64,000 nucleotides of DNA from the NCBI RefSeq assembly GCF_052119585.1, contig NZ_JBGQOJ010000003.1, positions 124,001 to 188,000 on the forward strand, in the 5' to 3' direction. The DNA is from JBGQOJ01 sp052119585. Lineage in GTDB: Bacteria > Pseudomonadota > Alphaproteobacteria > Rhodobacterales > Rhodobacteraceae. Within the stretch, counting starts at the first letter, position 1; each line of letters starts with the position of its first letter. Below are positions 25,739 through 35,026 of the stretch, piece by piece. Under the pieces are notes generated by a model. That model was not told the DNA's origin. It made no database searches and saw only the letters and a program-made list of their open reading frames with translations. A program made the position numbers and the translations under genes.

Positions 25739-26754
25739 GTGACGCGCTTAAACCCCTGATCGGGATCGCCGCAGACCGCCCTCTGACCCGCGCCGAGGCG
25801 GTCACCGCCTTCGAGGTTCTGTTCAACGGCGAGGCGACGCCTGCCCAGATCGGTGGCCTGTTGATGGCGCTGCGGGCGCGGGGTGAAACGGTGGACGAAT
25901 TCGCCGCCGCCGCCGCCGTCATGCGCGCGCGCTGCAACAAGGTTGACGCCCCTGCCGGTGCGATGGACATTGTCGGCACCGGCGGCGATGGCAAGGGCAC
26001 GCTGAACATTTCCACCGCGACGGCCTTTGTCGTGGCGGGCGCAGGCGTCACCGTGGCCAAGCACGGCAACCGCAACCTGTCATCCAAGTCGGGCGCGGCG
26101 GACGCGCTGGGGGCGATGGGGATCAAGGTGATGGTGGGGGCAGAGGTTGTCACCCGCGCGATCAACCAGATCGGCATCGGGTTCATGATGGCCCCGATGC
26201 ACCACCCCGCGATGGCGCATGTCATGCCCGCGCGGACCGAACTGGGCACGCGCACGATCTTCAACATCCTCGGGCCGCTGACCAACCCTGCGGGCGTCAC
26301 GCGCCAGTTGACCGGCACGTTTTCCCGCGCGCTGATCCGGCCGATGGCGGAAACGCTGTTACAGCTCGGCTCTGAAAAGGCGTGGCTTGTGCACGGGGCA
26401 GACGGCACGGACGAGCTGTCGATTGCGGGCGTCTCCTGGGTTGCAGAGCTGAAGAACGGCGCCGTGACCGAATTCGAGATTACCCCCGCCGATGCCGGTC
26501 TGCCGGTGCATCCCTTCGAGGCCATTCTGGGCGGCACGCCACAGGAAAACGGCATTGCCTTCGGCAAGCTACTGGCGGGCGAGGGATCGGCCTACCGCGA
26601 CGCGGTCCTGCTGAACGCCGCAGCCGCGCTATTGGTTGCGGACAAGGTGCGTTCCTTGCCGGAAGGTGTTGAACTTGCGGCACAAAGCATTGACAGCGGT
26701 GCGGCAAAATCCAAAATCGAACAGCTTGCAAAACTAACGACAGAGGCCGCGTGA
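25735..26754 (+). CDS. trpD: anthranilate phosphoribosyltransferase
   Basis: 339-residue enzyme that joins anthranilate to PRPP in tryptophan synthesis. Motifs GTGGDGKGTLNIST (PRPP and Mg site), KHGNRNLSSKSGAADALGAMG and HHPAMAHVMPARTELGTRTIFNILGPLTNP (anthranilate site) are intact. It overlaps trpG by 4 nt and shares its last base with the first base of trpC. Confidence 0.95.
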   Translation: MSDALKPLIGIAADRPLTRAEAVTAFEVLFNGEATPAQIGGLLMALRARGETVDEFAAAAAVMRARCNKVDAPAGAMDIVGTGGDGKGTLNISTATAFVVAGAGVTVAKHGNRNLSSKSGAADALGAMGIKVMVGAEVVTRAINQIGIGFMMAPMHHPAMAHVMPARTELGTRTIFNILGPLTNPAGVTRQLTGTFSRALIRPMAETLLQLGSEKAWLVHGADGTDELSIAGVSWVAELKNGAVTEFEITPADAGLPVHPFEAILGGTPQENGIAFGKLLAGEGSAYRDAVLLNAAAALLVADKVRSLPEGVELAAQSIDSGAAKSKIEQLAKLTTEAA

Positions 26755-27563
26755 TGAGTACAATTCTGGACAAAATCAAAGCCTACAAGCTGGAAGAGGT
26801 CGCCGCCCGCAAAGAAAAGCGCCCCCTGTCGCAGGTCGAGGACGCCGCGCGCGCAGCCCCCGCCACGCGCGGCTTTGCCAAGCACCTGATCGACGCCACC
26901 AACAACGGCTATGGCCTGATCGCCGAGATCAAGAAAGCCAGCCCCAGCAAGGGCCTGATCCGCGCCGATTTCGACCCGGTCGCCCTTGCCAAAGCCTATG
27001 AGGCCGGTGGCGCGACCTGCCTGTCGGTGCTGACCGACACGCCAAGCTTTCAGGGGGCCGACGACTATCTGACCGCCGCGCGTGACGCGGTCAGCCTGCC
27101 CGCCCTGCGCAAGGATTTCATGTATGACACCTATCAGGTCGCCGAGGCCCGCGCGCTGCATGCCGACTGCATCCTGATCATCCTTGCCTCTGTCGACGAC
27201 GCGCAGGCGGCAGAACTGGAACAGGCCGCGACAGACTGGGGCATGGACGTTCTGATAGAGGTCCACGACGAGGCGGAGCTGGAACGCGCCGCCTTGCTGA
27301 AATCGCCGCTGATCGGGATCAACAACCGCGATCTGAACACCTTCGAGACCTCGCTTGATACGACCCGCCGGCTGGCCCGGCTCGCCCCCGAGGACCGCAC
27401 GCTGGTGTCCGAAAGCGGGCTGAACACGCCCGAAGATCTGGCCGGGCTGGCCAAATACGGTGCCCGCGCCTTTCTCATCGGGGAAAGCCTGATGCGGCAA
27501 GCCGATGTCGAAACCGCAACGCGCAAGCTGCTTGCCAATCCATTGACCGCAAGGGGCATGTGA
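26754..27563 (+). CDS. trpC: indole-3-glycerol phosphate synthase
   Basis: 269-residue TIM-barrel enzyme of tryptophan synthesis. The N-terminal ILDKIKAYKLEEV, IAEIKKASPSKG, CLSVLTDTPSFQG, LRKDFMYD, GINNRDLNTFE and LVSESGLNTPEDL match TrpC, with the catalytic Lys and Glu residues in place. It is not fused to TrpF. The start is the ATG at 26754 in the TGATG overlap with trpD; a GTG one codon earlier is less likely. Confidence 0.95.
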   Translation: MSTILDKIKAYKLEEVAARKEKRPLSQVEDAARAAPATRGFAKHLIDATNNGYGLIAEIKKASPSKGLIRADFDPVALAKAYEAGGATCLSVLTDTPSFQGADDYLTAARDAVSLPALRKDFMYDTYQVAEARALHADCILIILASVDDAQAAELEQAATDWGMDVLIEVHDEAELERAALLKSPLIGINNRDLNTFETSLDTTRRLARLAPEDRTLVSESGLNTPEDLAGLAKYGARAFLIGESLMRQADVETATRKLLANPLTARGM

Positions 27564-28039
27564 TGTCGGGCCTGACCCATTTTGACAATGATGGCCATGC
27601 ACATATGGTCGATGTCTCGGACAAGGACGTGACCAGCCGCACCGCCATTGCGCGAGGCTGCATCAAGATGTCCGCAGAAACGCTTGAAATCATTACCGAA
27701 GGTCGCGCCAAAAAGGGCGATGTTCTGGGTGTGGCACGTCTGGCGGGCATCATGGGGGCCAAGCAGACCTCTGCCTTGATCCCGCTGTGCCACCCGCTGC
27801 CGATCACCAAGGTCGCGGTTGATCTGGTGCCGGACCCGTCGCTGCCCGGCGTATGGATCGAGGCAACCGTCAAGACCACCGGCCAGACCGGCGTCGAGAT
27901 GGAGGCGCTGACCGCTGTGACGGTTGCGGCCCTGACCGTTTACGACATGGTCAAGGCCGTCGAGAAAAGCATGGTGATTTCCGACGTTCGTCTGGTGATG
28001 AAAGAGGGCGGAAAATCGGGCCGGTTCGAGGCCGAGTGA
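27563..28039 (+). CDS. moaC: cyclic pyranopterin monophosphate synthase
   Basis: 158-residue MoaC, which with MoaA makes cyclic pyranopterin phosphate for molybdenum cofactor. Conserved stretches are MVDVSDKDVTSRTAIA, KGDVLGVARLAGIMGAKQTS, LIPLCHPLPITKV, TGVEMEALTAVTVAALTVYDMVK and the C-terminal KEGGKSG. ATG at 27563 overlaps the trpC stop (TGATG), with AAGGGG as ribosome site. The moaC and moeA genes are co-transcribed with trp genes here. Confidence 0.95.
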   Translation: MSGLTHFDNDGHAHMVDVSDKDVTSRTAIARGCIKMSAETLEIITEGRAKKGDVLGVARLAGIMGAKQTSALIPLCHPLPITKVAVDLVPDPSLPGVWIEATVKTTGQTGVEMEALTAVTVAALTVYDMVKAVEKSMVISDVRLVMKEGGKSGRFEAE

Positions 28040-29211
28040 TGATCACCGTCTCGCAGGCCCTGTCCCATGTGTTTGATCTGGTCCGCCCTCTGGACATCGA
28101 ACATGTGCCCCTGGCGCAGGCGGCTGGCCGGACTTTGGCCGCCCCCCTGACGGCCACGCGCAACCAGCCGCCCTTTGCGTCCTCGGCGATGGATGGCTAC
28201 GCGGTGCGCAACGTGGATGTCGCCGCCGGTGCCGTCCTGCATGTGATCGCAGAGGCCGCCGCCGGTCACGCCTTTGACGGGGTCGTCGGTGCCGGACAGG
28301 CGGTGCGCATTTTCACCGGTGCGCCCGTGCCTGCCGGGGCAGATCGCATTGTGATCCAAGAGGATGTCACACGAAGCGCAGAGACAATCACCATTGTGCA
28401 AAGCCTTGACGCCGCGACCCATGTGCGCCCTGCCGGTGGCGACTTCACCGTTGGCCATACCCTGACAGCGCCGTGCGTGTTGGGGGCAAATGACATGACC
28501 CTGATCGCCGCGATGAACATCGGAATAGTGCCGGTCACGCGCCGCCCTGTCGTGGCCCTGATCGCCACAGGCGACGAATTGGTCATGCCCGGAGAGGCCC
28601 CGCGCGACGACCAGATCATCGCATCGAACTGCTTCGGCCTGAAGGCGATGATAGAGGCAAACGGCGGTATTGCACGCATCCTGCCCATCGCCCGCGATAC
28701 CGGCGCCTCGTTGCGGATGGCGTTCGATCTGGCCGCCAGCGCCGACCTGATCGTGACAATCGGCGGCGCGTCGGTGGGCGACTATGACATCGTCAGCACC
28801 GTCGCCACGGATCTGGGCATGGAACGGGCGTTCTACACAGTCGCGCTGCGCCCCGGAAAACCGCTGATGGCGGGCCGGATCAACGGGATTCCGATGATCG
28901 GGCTTCCGGGAAACCCCGTATCTTCAATGGTTTGCGGTCACATCTTCATCCGTCCCGTGCTTGACGTCATGCGGGGCCTGCCCGCCCGAGCAACCCCGCG
29001 CGTGGCGCTGCCACTTGCGCGGCCCCTATCCGCCAACGGCCCGCGCGAACACTACATGCGCGCCCATGAGGCTGACGGCGCTGTCACGGTTTTTGACCGG
29101 CAGGACAGCTCTCTTATGGCGGTTCTGGCAGGAGCCAACGTGCTGGTCGTGCGCCCTGTGGGCGACGCGGCGCGGGTGGCGGGCGATCTGGTGGATGTGA
29201 TCCGCCTGTAA
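28039..29211 (+). CDS. moeA: molybdopterin molybdenumtransferase
   Basis: 390-residue MoeA, which inserts molybdate into adenylated molybdopterin. Visible are FASSAMDGYAV, IFTGAPVPAGADRIVIQED, LIATGDELVMPGE, TIGGASVGDYDIV and RPGKPLMAGRINGIPMIGLPGNPVSSMVC. The true start is the ATG at 28039 overlapping the moaC stop, not the longer frame upstream. Last gene of the trpGDC-moaC-moeA run, followed by lexA with its own promoter. Confidence 0.95.
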   Translation: MITVSQALSHVFDLVRPLDIEHVPLAQAAGRTLAAPLTATRNQPPFASSAMDGYAVRNVDVAAGAVLHVIAEAAAGHAFDGVVGAGQAVRIFTGAPVPAGADRIVIQEDVTRSAETITIVQSLDAATHVRPAGGDFTVGHTLTAPCVLGANDMTLIAAMNIGIVPVTRRPVVALIATGDELVMPGEAPRDDQIIASNCFGLKAMIEANGGIARILPIARDTGASLRMAFDLAASADLIVTIGGASVGDYDIVSTVATDLGMERAFYTVALRPGKPLMAGRINGIPMIGLPGNPVSSMVCGHIFIRPVLDVMRGLPARATPRVALPLARPLSANGPREHYMRAHEADGAVTVFDRQDSSLMAVLAGANVLVVRPVGDAARVAGDLVDVIRL

Positions 29212-29232
29212 ATCGGGCCCGATCCATGACCG

Positions 29233-29272
29233 TTGACATAAAACGGGAACAGGGATAGAACATACCCCGAAC
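29233..29272 (+). promoter_or_regulatory. lexA promoter with three-half-site SOS operator
   Basis: TTGACA at 29233-29238 is a -35 box, and TAGAAC at 29256-29261, 17 nt later, is a plausible -10. Overlying it are three GAAC half-sites at 29247, 29258 and 29269, each 11 bp apart, giving two overlapping GAAC-N7-GAAC boxes, the alphaproteobacterial LexA site. LexA bound here would block its own promoter. Confidence 0.85.
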
Positions 29273-29316
29273 GCCGGACTGATCGGCCCACGCAATCTGA
29301 CCGAAGGATGCAGGAC

Positions 29317-30024
29317 ATGCTGACCAAGAAACAGCTGGAATTGCTGAAGTTTATCGACAAACGCGTGCAGCGTGACGGCGTCCCGCCCAGTTTCGACGAA
29401 ATGAAAGAGGCGCTAGATCTGCGGTCCAAATCCGGCATCCACCGCCTGATCACGGCGCTGGAGGAACGCGGGTTCATCCGCCGACTGGCTCACCGCGCCC
29501 GCGCTCTGGAAATCATCAAGCTGCCCGATGCGATGGGCGGCGGTGCCGCTGTCACCGAAAAAGCGGGCTTTACCCCGCGTGTGATCGAGGGGGACCGCCC
29601 CGCGCCGCGACGCGACGCCCTGCCGATCGAGACTGTCGATGCGATCGAATTGCCGGTCATGGGCCGCATCGCTGCCGGCACCCCGATCGAGGCGATCAGC
29701 GAGGTCTCGCATAATATCGCCGTGCCGGGCAGCATGCTGTCAGGCAATGGACACCACTATGCGCTGGAGGTCAAAGGCGATTCGATGATCGACGCGGGGA
29801 TCAACGACGGTGACGTTGTGGTGATCCGCGAAACGAACGTGGCCGACAACGGCGACATCGTTGTCGCACTTGTCGAAGGGCACGAGGCGACGCTGAAACG
29901 GTTCCGCCGCAAGGGTGACGCCATCGCGCTGGAGGCGGCGAACCCTGCCTATGAAACCCGCGTTTTCCGTGGGGATCAGGTCAAGGTGCAGGGGCGTCTG
30001 GTTGGGTTGATCCGCACCTACTGA
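29317..30024 (+). CDS. lexA: LexA repressor
   Basis: 235-residue SOS repressor and autoprotease. The N-terminal winged helix-turn-helix (MLTKKQLELLKFI, then PPSFDEMKEALDLRSKSGIHRLITALEERGFIRR) precedes the self-cleavage Ala-Gly in GRIAAGTPIEA, the catalytic Ser in KGDSMIDAGI and the Lys in VEGHEATLKRF. ATG at 29317 is preferred to the in-frame ATG at 29308, because the latter overlaps the GAAGGA ribosome site. The gene carries SOS boxes in its promoter and ends in a 7-nt overlap with the convergent comEC gene. Confidence 0.95.
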   Translation: MLTKKQLELLKFIDKRVQRDGVPPSFDEMKEALDLRSKSGIHRLITALEERGFIRRLAHRARALEIIKLPDAMGGGAAVTEKAGFTPRVIEGDRPAPRRDALPIETVDAIELPVMGRIAAGTPIEAISEVSHNIAVPGSMLSGNGHHYALEVKGDSMIDAGINDGDVVVIRETNVADNGDIVVALVEGHEATLKRFRRKGDAIALEAANPAYETRVFRGDQVKVQGRLVGLIRTY

Positions 30025-32075
30025 CGCCTTTGCGGAGTATTCCAGAGGCGGCGACCGGCCGCCTCTTTTGCTGAGACCAATCGCAGTGCGCCGCCCGTGT
30101 CATATGCCGCCAATGCGCCCGATTTTCGCAAGGTTGCAGCATCCCAAAGGGTGCAATTGCCTGCGGTGTCCGGGCGCGGGTCGATCTTTGCGGCGGTGAA
30201 AATCCAGATACCGTCGCGGCACAGTTCCTCCGCCCGCGCCACCGCGCCTTTTCCCGACAGATGCACAATGCGTTGCAACCCGATGCGGGCCTCGAACCGG
30301 CCTTTGGCCGATTGCGGCACTCCGCGCTCGAACGCGGCCAGTTGCGTGGCGGGATCGCCGTCATCCTCCAGCCAGTTGTCGGCGGAAAATCCGTCACCCT
30401 TTGGTTTGCTCAACACGCGCCCCTGATCCGTCAGCACCCCCACCAGCCCGCCTGTCCCGGACACCAGCAGCATCGGGCGCTCCGTCTGCACCCAAAGCCC
30501 CAAAGCCACAGCGACAGCCAAGACCCCGCCCCAGCGCAACCACCCCTGCCACAGGATAAGCCAGAGCATCCCCAACGCGAAGACCGGCAACACCGCAGCA
30601 GCCGGGCTGACCACCTGCGACACGGCCCCGTCCAGATGCGCAACATACCGGGCAACGCCCAGAATCCACACCAACCCCCAGCGCATCACCTCAAGCGCGA
30701 GCCAGGCCAACCCAAAGGGTGCAAGGCAGGCGGCAACCACGGCGGCGGGAATCACCACCGCGCCCATCAACGGCACCGTCAGCAGGTTGGCCAGCAGGCC
30801 AAAATGCGAAATCTGGTTGAAATGGGCGGCGGCGATGGGGGCTGTCGCCGCCCCCGCCACAGCCGAGGACAGCACAACCGCCACCAAGGGCCGCAGCACC
30901 GCGGGCAGACGTGGCCGATCCCGTCCCCGCAGCGCACCGAACACCGCGACAAGCGCCGTAGTCGCGGCAAATGACATCTGGAACCCCGGTCCGATCAAGG
31001 CCTCGGGGTGGAGCAGCAGAATGATCAGCGCGGCGATGGCCACCCCCCGCAGGGTCAATGCGCGGCGGTCGGCCAGAACCGCACCCAGCATGACCGCGAC
31101 CATGACAAAGGCGCGTTCAGTGGCAACATTGCCGCCCGACAGCGCCAGATAGCCCGCCGCAGCGACCAAAGCGACACCGGCGGCCAGCTTTTTCACCGGA
31201 ATACGCAGGGCCAGGGGCCGGAACAGGCTCAGGCCATAGCGCAGCGACCCAAAGATGAACGCCGTCAGCAACCCCATATGCAGCCCCGAAATGGCCAAAA
31301 GATGCGCCAGGTTCGACGCCCGCAGATCGGCAAGGGTGGCTTGCGACATACCAGAGCGGTCGCCGGTCATCAGGGCGGCGGCAAAGGCGCCCTCCTCCTC
31401 TGGCATGGCCGATTGAACGGCCGCGCTGAGGCGCAGGCGCAAGCGATGTATCATCAACCCCGCGCGCCCCTGTTCGGCAGGTGCCAACACCAGCGCCGGC
31501 GTGCGGGAATAGCCGACCGCGCCCAGCCTTTGGAACCAGGCCATGCGTTGGAAATCGAACCCGTAGGGGGCGACCGGACCGGCGGGGGGCGACAGATTGG
31601 CGGTCAGGATCACCGTCAGCCCCGGTTCCGCAGATAGCCACGACATATCGCCGTGCAAGGTGATGCGCACACGTGCGGGCGTTCGGTCCGGTGCCAGATT
31701 GTGCAAAACCACGCGATCCAGCGTCAGGCGCGGCTGGTCACTGACAGAGCGGTCGATCGCGACGATCCGCCCCTCGACCGGACCGTAGTAGCGATAGCCA
31801 AGCACAGGGGCCGCGACATGGTTGGCCCGAAATCCGGCCAGACACACACCCGACAAGACCAGCCCGACCCCAAGGCACAGCGGAAAGACCTGCGGACCAC
31901 AGAAACGGGCGGCAATCCCCAGACACAGCAGCGCGGCCCCGATCATCAGCCATCCGGTTGCAGAGGGGTCGCCCGCAAGCGAGAAATACGCACCGATGCC
32001 AATGGCAAGGCAGACCGGCACCCATGGAAACAGATGCCCGCGCTGCGCCAGAATCACCCCCATGGGATGCCTCAT
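30018..32075 (-). CDS. comEC: ComEC/Rec2-family DNA uptake membrane protein
   Basis: 685-residue polytopic membrane protein of the ComEC family, the channel for single-stranded DNA entry in natural transformation and needed in some relatives for GTA DNA uptake. An N-terminal DUF4131-type region (about 20-220) is followed by the competence domain with LLAISGLHMGLLTAFIFG and the LSGGNVATERAFVMVA stretch (about 260-480). The C-terminal region is short and does not show a clear HxHxDH metallo-hydrolase motif. It is divergent from gltX and overlaps lexA at its end. Confidence 0.88.
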   Translation of the reverse strand: MRHPMGVILAQRGHLFPWVPVCLAIGIGAYFSLAGDPSATGWLMIGAALLCLGIAARFCGPQVFPLCLGVGLVLSGVCLAGFRANHVAAPVLGYRYYGPVEGRIVAIDRSVSDQPRLTLDRVVLHNLAPDRTPARVRITLHGDMSWLSAEPGLTVILTANLSPPAGPVAPYGFDFQRMAWFQRLGAVGYSRTPALVLAPAEQGRAGLMIHRLRLRLSAAVQSAMPEEEGAFAAALMTGDRSGMSQATLADLRASNLAHLLAISGLHMGLLTAFIFGSLRYGLSLFRPLALRIPVKKLAAGVALVAAAGYLALSGGNVATERAFVMVAVMLGAVLADRRALTLRGVAIAALIILLLHPEALIGPGFQMSFAATTALVAVFGALRGRDRPRLPAVLRPLVAVVLSSAVAGAATAPIAAAHFNQISHFGLLANLLTVPLMGAVVIPAAVVAACLAPFGLAWLALEVMRWGLVWILGVARYVAHLDGAVSQVVSPAAAVLPVFALGMLWLILWQGWLRWGGVLAVAVALGLWVQTERPMLLVSGTGGLVGVLTDQGRVLSKPKGDGFSADNWLEDDGDPATQLAAFERGVPQSAKGRFEARIGLQRIVHLSGKGAVARAEELCRDGIWIFTAAKIDPRPDTAGNCTLWDAATLRKSGALAAYDTGGALRLVSAKEAAGRRLWNTPQRRQ
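30044..30069 (+). terminator. lexA terminator lying inside the 3' end of comEC
   Basis: GAGGCGGC and GCCGCCTC form an 8-bp stem with a 5-nt loop, followed by TTTT. It is 20 nt after the lexA stop but within the last codons of the opposite-strand comEC gene. Confidence 0.75.
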
Positions 32076-32162
32076 ATCGTCGCCACCCTTGTTCTTACGA
32101 GACCCGTTCGTTAAACCTGCGGCAACGTTATTCCCCCTTTAGTTAGCCGAAGGTTAATACCT

Positions 32163-33566
32163 ATGTCCGATACCCCCGTTGTCACCCGCTTTGCCCCGTC
32201 ACCCACGGGCTATCTGCATATCGGGGGGGCGCGGACCGCGCTGTTCAACTGGCTTTACGCCCGCGGGCGCGGCGGCAAGTTCCTGCTGCGGATCGAGGAT
32301 ACCGACCGCGAACGCTCTACCCCCGAGGCGACAGCGGCCATTCTGCGCGGCCTGACATGGCTTGGGCTGGACTGGGACGGCGACGCGGTCAGCCAGTTCG
32401 AGGGCCGCGACCGCCACGCCGAAGTTGCGCATGAAATGCTGGCGCGCGGACACGCCTACAAGTGTTTCTCGTCGCAGGACGAGATTGCCGCCTTTCGCGA
32501 GGCGGCACAGGCGGCGGGAACATCGACCATGTTCCAAAGCCCCTGGCGCGACGCCGATCCGGCAAGTTTTCCCGATGCGCCCTATGTGGTGCGCCTGAAA
32601 GCCCCGCGCGACGGCCAGACCATCGTCGAGGACCGCGTGCAGGGAACGGTCACCTTCCAGAACGAACATCTGGATGACATGATCTGTTTACGATCCGATG
32701 GTACACCGACCTATATGCTGGCAGTTGTTGTGGACGATCATGATATGGGTGTGACGACCGTGATCCGCGGCGACGATCACCTGTCCAATACCGCGCGCCA
32801 GATTCTGGTATATCGCGCAATGGATTGGGATATTCCGGTTTTTGCCCATATCCCGCTGATCCACGGGCCAGACGGCAAGAAGCTGTCGAAGCGCCACGGC
32901 GCGCTGGGGGTCGAGGAATATCAGGCGATGGGCTATTGCGCCGCCGGCATGCGCAATTATCTGGCCCGATTAGGTTGGAGCCATGGTGACGACGAGTTCT
33001 TTACCACCGAGCAGGCGATGGAATGGTTCGATTTCAATGGAATCGGAAAATCACCCGCCCGGTTCGATTTCAAAAAGCTCGAAAATGTCTCGGGTCAGCA
33101 TATCGCCGTGATGGACGATGCTGCACTGCTGCATGAATTGGAGGGGTATCTGGCGATCAATCAGCAACCCGCCCTGACTGGCACACAAAAAGACGGGCTG
33201 CTGCGCGGCATGTATTGCCTCAAGGAACGCGCCAAGACAATGCCGGAACTTATTGAAAAGGCGTATTTTATTCTTGCCACACCATCAGTGGAGCGGGACG
33301 CGAAGGCCGAAGCGGCGCTTGATCCGGTATCCCGTGGTATACTGGCGGAATTGACGCCGCACCTGCAAAATGCTAGCTGGAACCGTGAAACGCTTGAGGC
33401 TATCGTGGCCCAAGTTGCAGATGCTCATGGCACAAAGCTTGGCAAACTTGCGCAGCCCTTGCGGGCCGCCCTGGCTGGCAGGTCGGTGTCACCAAGCGTT
33501 TTCGACATGATGCTGGTCCTTGGACGCGACGAGACACGCGCGCGCCTTGCAGACGCAGCCGCCTGA
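32163..33566 (+). CDS. gltX: glutamate--tRNA ligase
   Basis: 467-residue class I aminoacyl-tRNA synthetase. The HIGH-type motif is APSPTGYLHIGGARTALFN (His19), and the KMSKS-type motif is KKLSKRHGALGVEE near residue 240. Length is normal for a discriminating or non-discriminating bacterial GluRS. The start has a GAAGG site 9 nt upstream. The codon use from about 32690 to 33430 is somewhat less GC-rich than in its neighbours. Confidence 0.95.
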   Translation: MSDTPVVTRFAPSPTGYLHIGGARTALFNWLYARGRGGKFLLRIEDTDRERSTPEATAAILRGLTWLGLDWDGDAVSQFEGRDRHAEVAHEMLARGHAYKCFSSQDEIAAFREAAQAAGTSTMFQSPWRDADPASFPDAPYVVRLKAPRDGQTIVEDRVQGTVTFQNEHLDDMICLRSDGTPTYMLAVVVDDHDMGVTTVIRGDDHLSNTARQILVYRAMDWDIPVFAHIPLIHGPDGKKLSKRHGALGVEEYQAMGYCAAGMRNYLARLGWSHGDDEFFTTEQAMEWFDFNGIGKSPARFDFKKLENVSGQHIAVMDDAALLHELEGYLAINQQPALTGTQKDGLLRGMYCLKERAKTMPELIEKAYFILATPSVERDAKAEAALDPVSRGILAELTPHLQNASWNRETLEAIVAQVADAHGTKLGKLAQPLRAALAGRSVSPSVFDMMLVLGRDETRARLADAAA

Positions 33567-33623
33567 GACACGGGGAGCCCTGAAAAACAGGGGTAATCCG
33601 CCTCTCGGCACCGATGATATATC

Positions 33624-33650
33624 AACCGTCGCAAACCGTGCGACGGTTTT
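33624..33650 (+). promoter_or_regulatory. 10-bp inverted repeat between gltX and gltA
   Basis: AACCGTCGCA and TGCGACGGTT form a perfect stem around a 5-nt loop, followed by TT and then the gltA ribosome site AAGAGG. It could be a weak gltX terminator or a hairpin in the gltA leader; the T-run is too short to decide. Confidence 0.5.
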
Positions 33651-33666
33651 AGCAAGAGGGACTGAT

Positions 33667-34962
33667 ATGGCTGATACCCCAAGAACCGCAACCCTGACGC
33701 TGGATGGCAAGACCTACGAATTGCCGATCCATTCGCCAACCGTTGGCCCCGATGTCATCGACATTCGCAAACTCTACGCGCAAGCGGGCGTGTTTACCTA
33801 TGATCCCGGCTTCACCTCTACTGCGGCCTGTGATTCGACGATCACCTATATCGACGGCGATATCGGAGAGTTGCTGTATCGTGGCTATCCCATCGAACAG
33901 CTGGCAGACAAATCGCATTATCTAGAAGTGTGCTATCTTCTGCTATACGGCGAGCTTCCAACCCCCGAAGAAGCCGAAAAGTTCGAAACGCTGGTCACTC
34001 GCCACACCATGGTGCACGAACAGATGCACATGTTCTTTCGCGGGTTCCGCCGCGATGCGCATCCGATGGCCACGATGGTCGGTGTGGTCGGCGCGATGTC
34101 CGCATTCTATCATGACAGCACCGACATCACCGATGAATACCAGCGCGAGGTTGCGTCCATTCGCATGATCGCCAAGCTGCCGACGATTGCCGCGATGGCC
34201 TACAAGTATTCGATCGGCCAACCCTTCGTCTATCCGCGCAACGATCTGGACTATGCTTCCAACTTCCTGCGCATGTGTTTCTCGGTTCCCGCCGAGGAGT
34301 ATGAGGTGGACCCGATCCTGTCCCGCGCAATGGACCGGATTTTCACCCTGCACGCTGACCACGAGCAGAACGCATCGACATCCACGGTGCGGCTTGCCGG
34401 GTCATCGGGCGCCAACCCCTTTGCCTGCGTCGCGGCCGGTATCGCCTGTCTTTGGGGTCCGGCCCACGGCGGCGCAAACCAGGCGTGCCTGGAAATGCTG
34501 CGCGAAATCGGCACCGTCGACCGTATTCCCGAATTCATCGCCCGCGCCAAGGACAAGGACGATCCGTTCCGCCTGATGGGCTTTGGTCACCGCGTCTACA
34601 AGAACTTCGACCCCCGCGCAAAAGTGATGAAGGAAAGCGCCGACGAGGTGCTGGGTCTTCTGGGGATCGAGAACAACGAGACGCTGAAGGTTGCCAAGGA
34701 ACTGGAGCGTATCGCGCTTGAGGATCCGTACTTCATCGACAAGAAGCTGTATCCGAACGTCGATTTCTATTCGGGTATCATTCTGGACGCGATGGGCTTT
34801 CCCACCTCGATGTTCACGCCGATCTTTGCGATGAGCCGCACTGTTGGCTGGATTGCACAGTGGAAAGAGATGATTGCCGATCCACAGTTGAAAATCGGGC
34901 GGCCCCGGCAGCTTTATATGGGCGATACCGCCCGCGATTATATCGACGTCGAAAAACGCTGA
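33667..34962 (+). CDS. gltA: citrate synthase
   Basis: 431-residue type II citrate synthase of the TCA cycle. Catalytic motifs are the first His in LHADHEQNASTSTVR, the second His in ACLWGPAHGGANQAC and the Asp in the late YSGIILDAMGFPTSMFTPIFAMSRTVGW region; GFGHRVYKNFDPRA is also intact. The true start is the ATG at 33667 after GAGGGACTGAT; the frame open from 33520 overlaps gltX and is not used. A strong terminator follows. Confidence 0.96.
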   Translation: MADTPRTATLTLDGKTYELPIHSPTVGPDVIDIRKLYAQAGVFTYDPGFTSTAACDSTITYIDGDIGELLYRGYPIEQLADKSHYLEVCYLLLYGELPTPEEAEKFETLVTRHTMVHEQMHMFFRGFRRDAHPMATMVGVVGAMSAFYHDSTDITDEYQREVASIRMIAKLPTIAAMAYKYSIGQPFVYPRNDLDYASNFLRMCFSVPAEEYEVDPILSRAMDRIFTLHADHEQNASTSTVRLAGSSGANPFACVAAGIACLWGPAHGGANQACLEMLREIGTVDRIPEFIARAKDKDDPFRLMGFGHRVYKNFDPRAKVMKESADEVLGLLGIENNETLKVAKELERIALEDPYFIDKKLYPNVDFYSGIILDAMGFPTSMFTPIFAMSRTVGWIAQWKEMIADPQLKIGRPRQLYMGDTARDYIDVEKR

Positions 34963-34971
34963 AAAGTGAAG

Positions 34972-34996
34972 GGCCGCCCCGGAGGGCGGCCTTTTT
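34972..34996 (+). terminator. gltA rho-independent terminator
   Basis: GGCCGCCC and GGGCGGCC form an 8-bp stem with a 4-nt loop, followed by TTTTT, 10 nt after the stop. Confidence 0.92.
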
Positions 34997-35000
34997 CTTT

Positions 35001-35020
35001 GGATATTTAAGCCAAAAAGA
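35001..35020 (+). repeat. intergenic element copy (ATATTT-type)
   Basis: GGATATTTAAGCCAAAAAGA follows the gltA terminator; it resembles the elements at 23471, 51331 and 51391. Function unknown. Confidence 0.5.
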
Positions 35021-35026
35021 CGGGGA

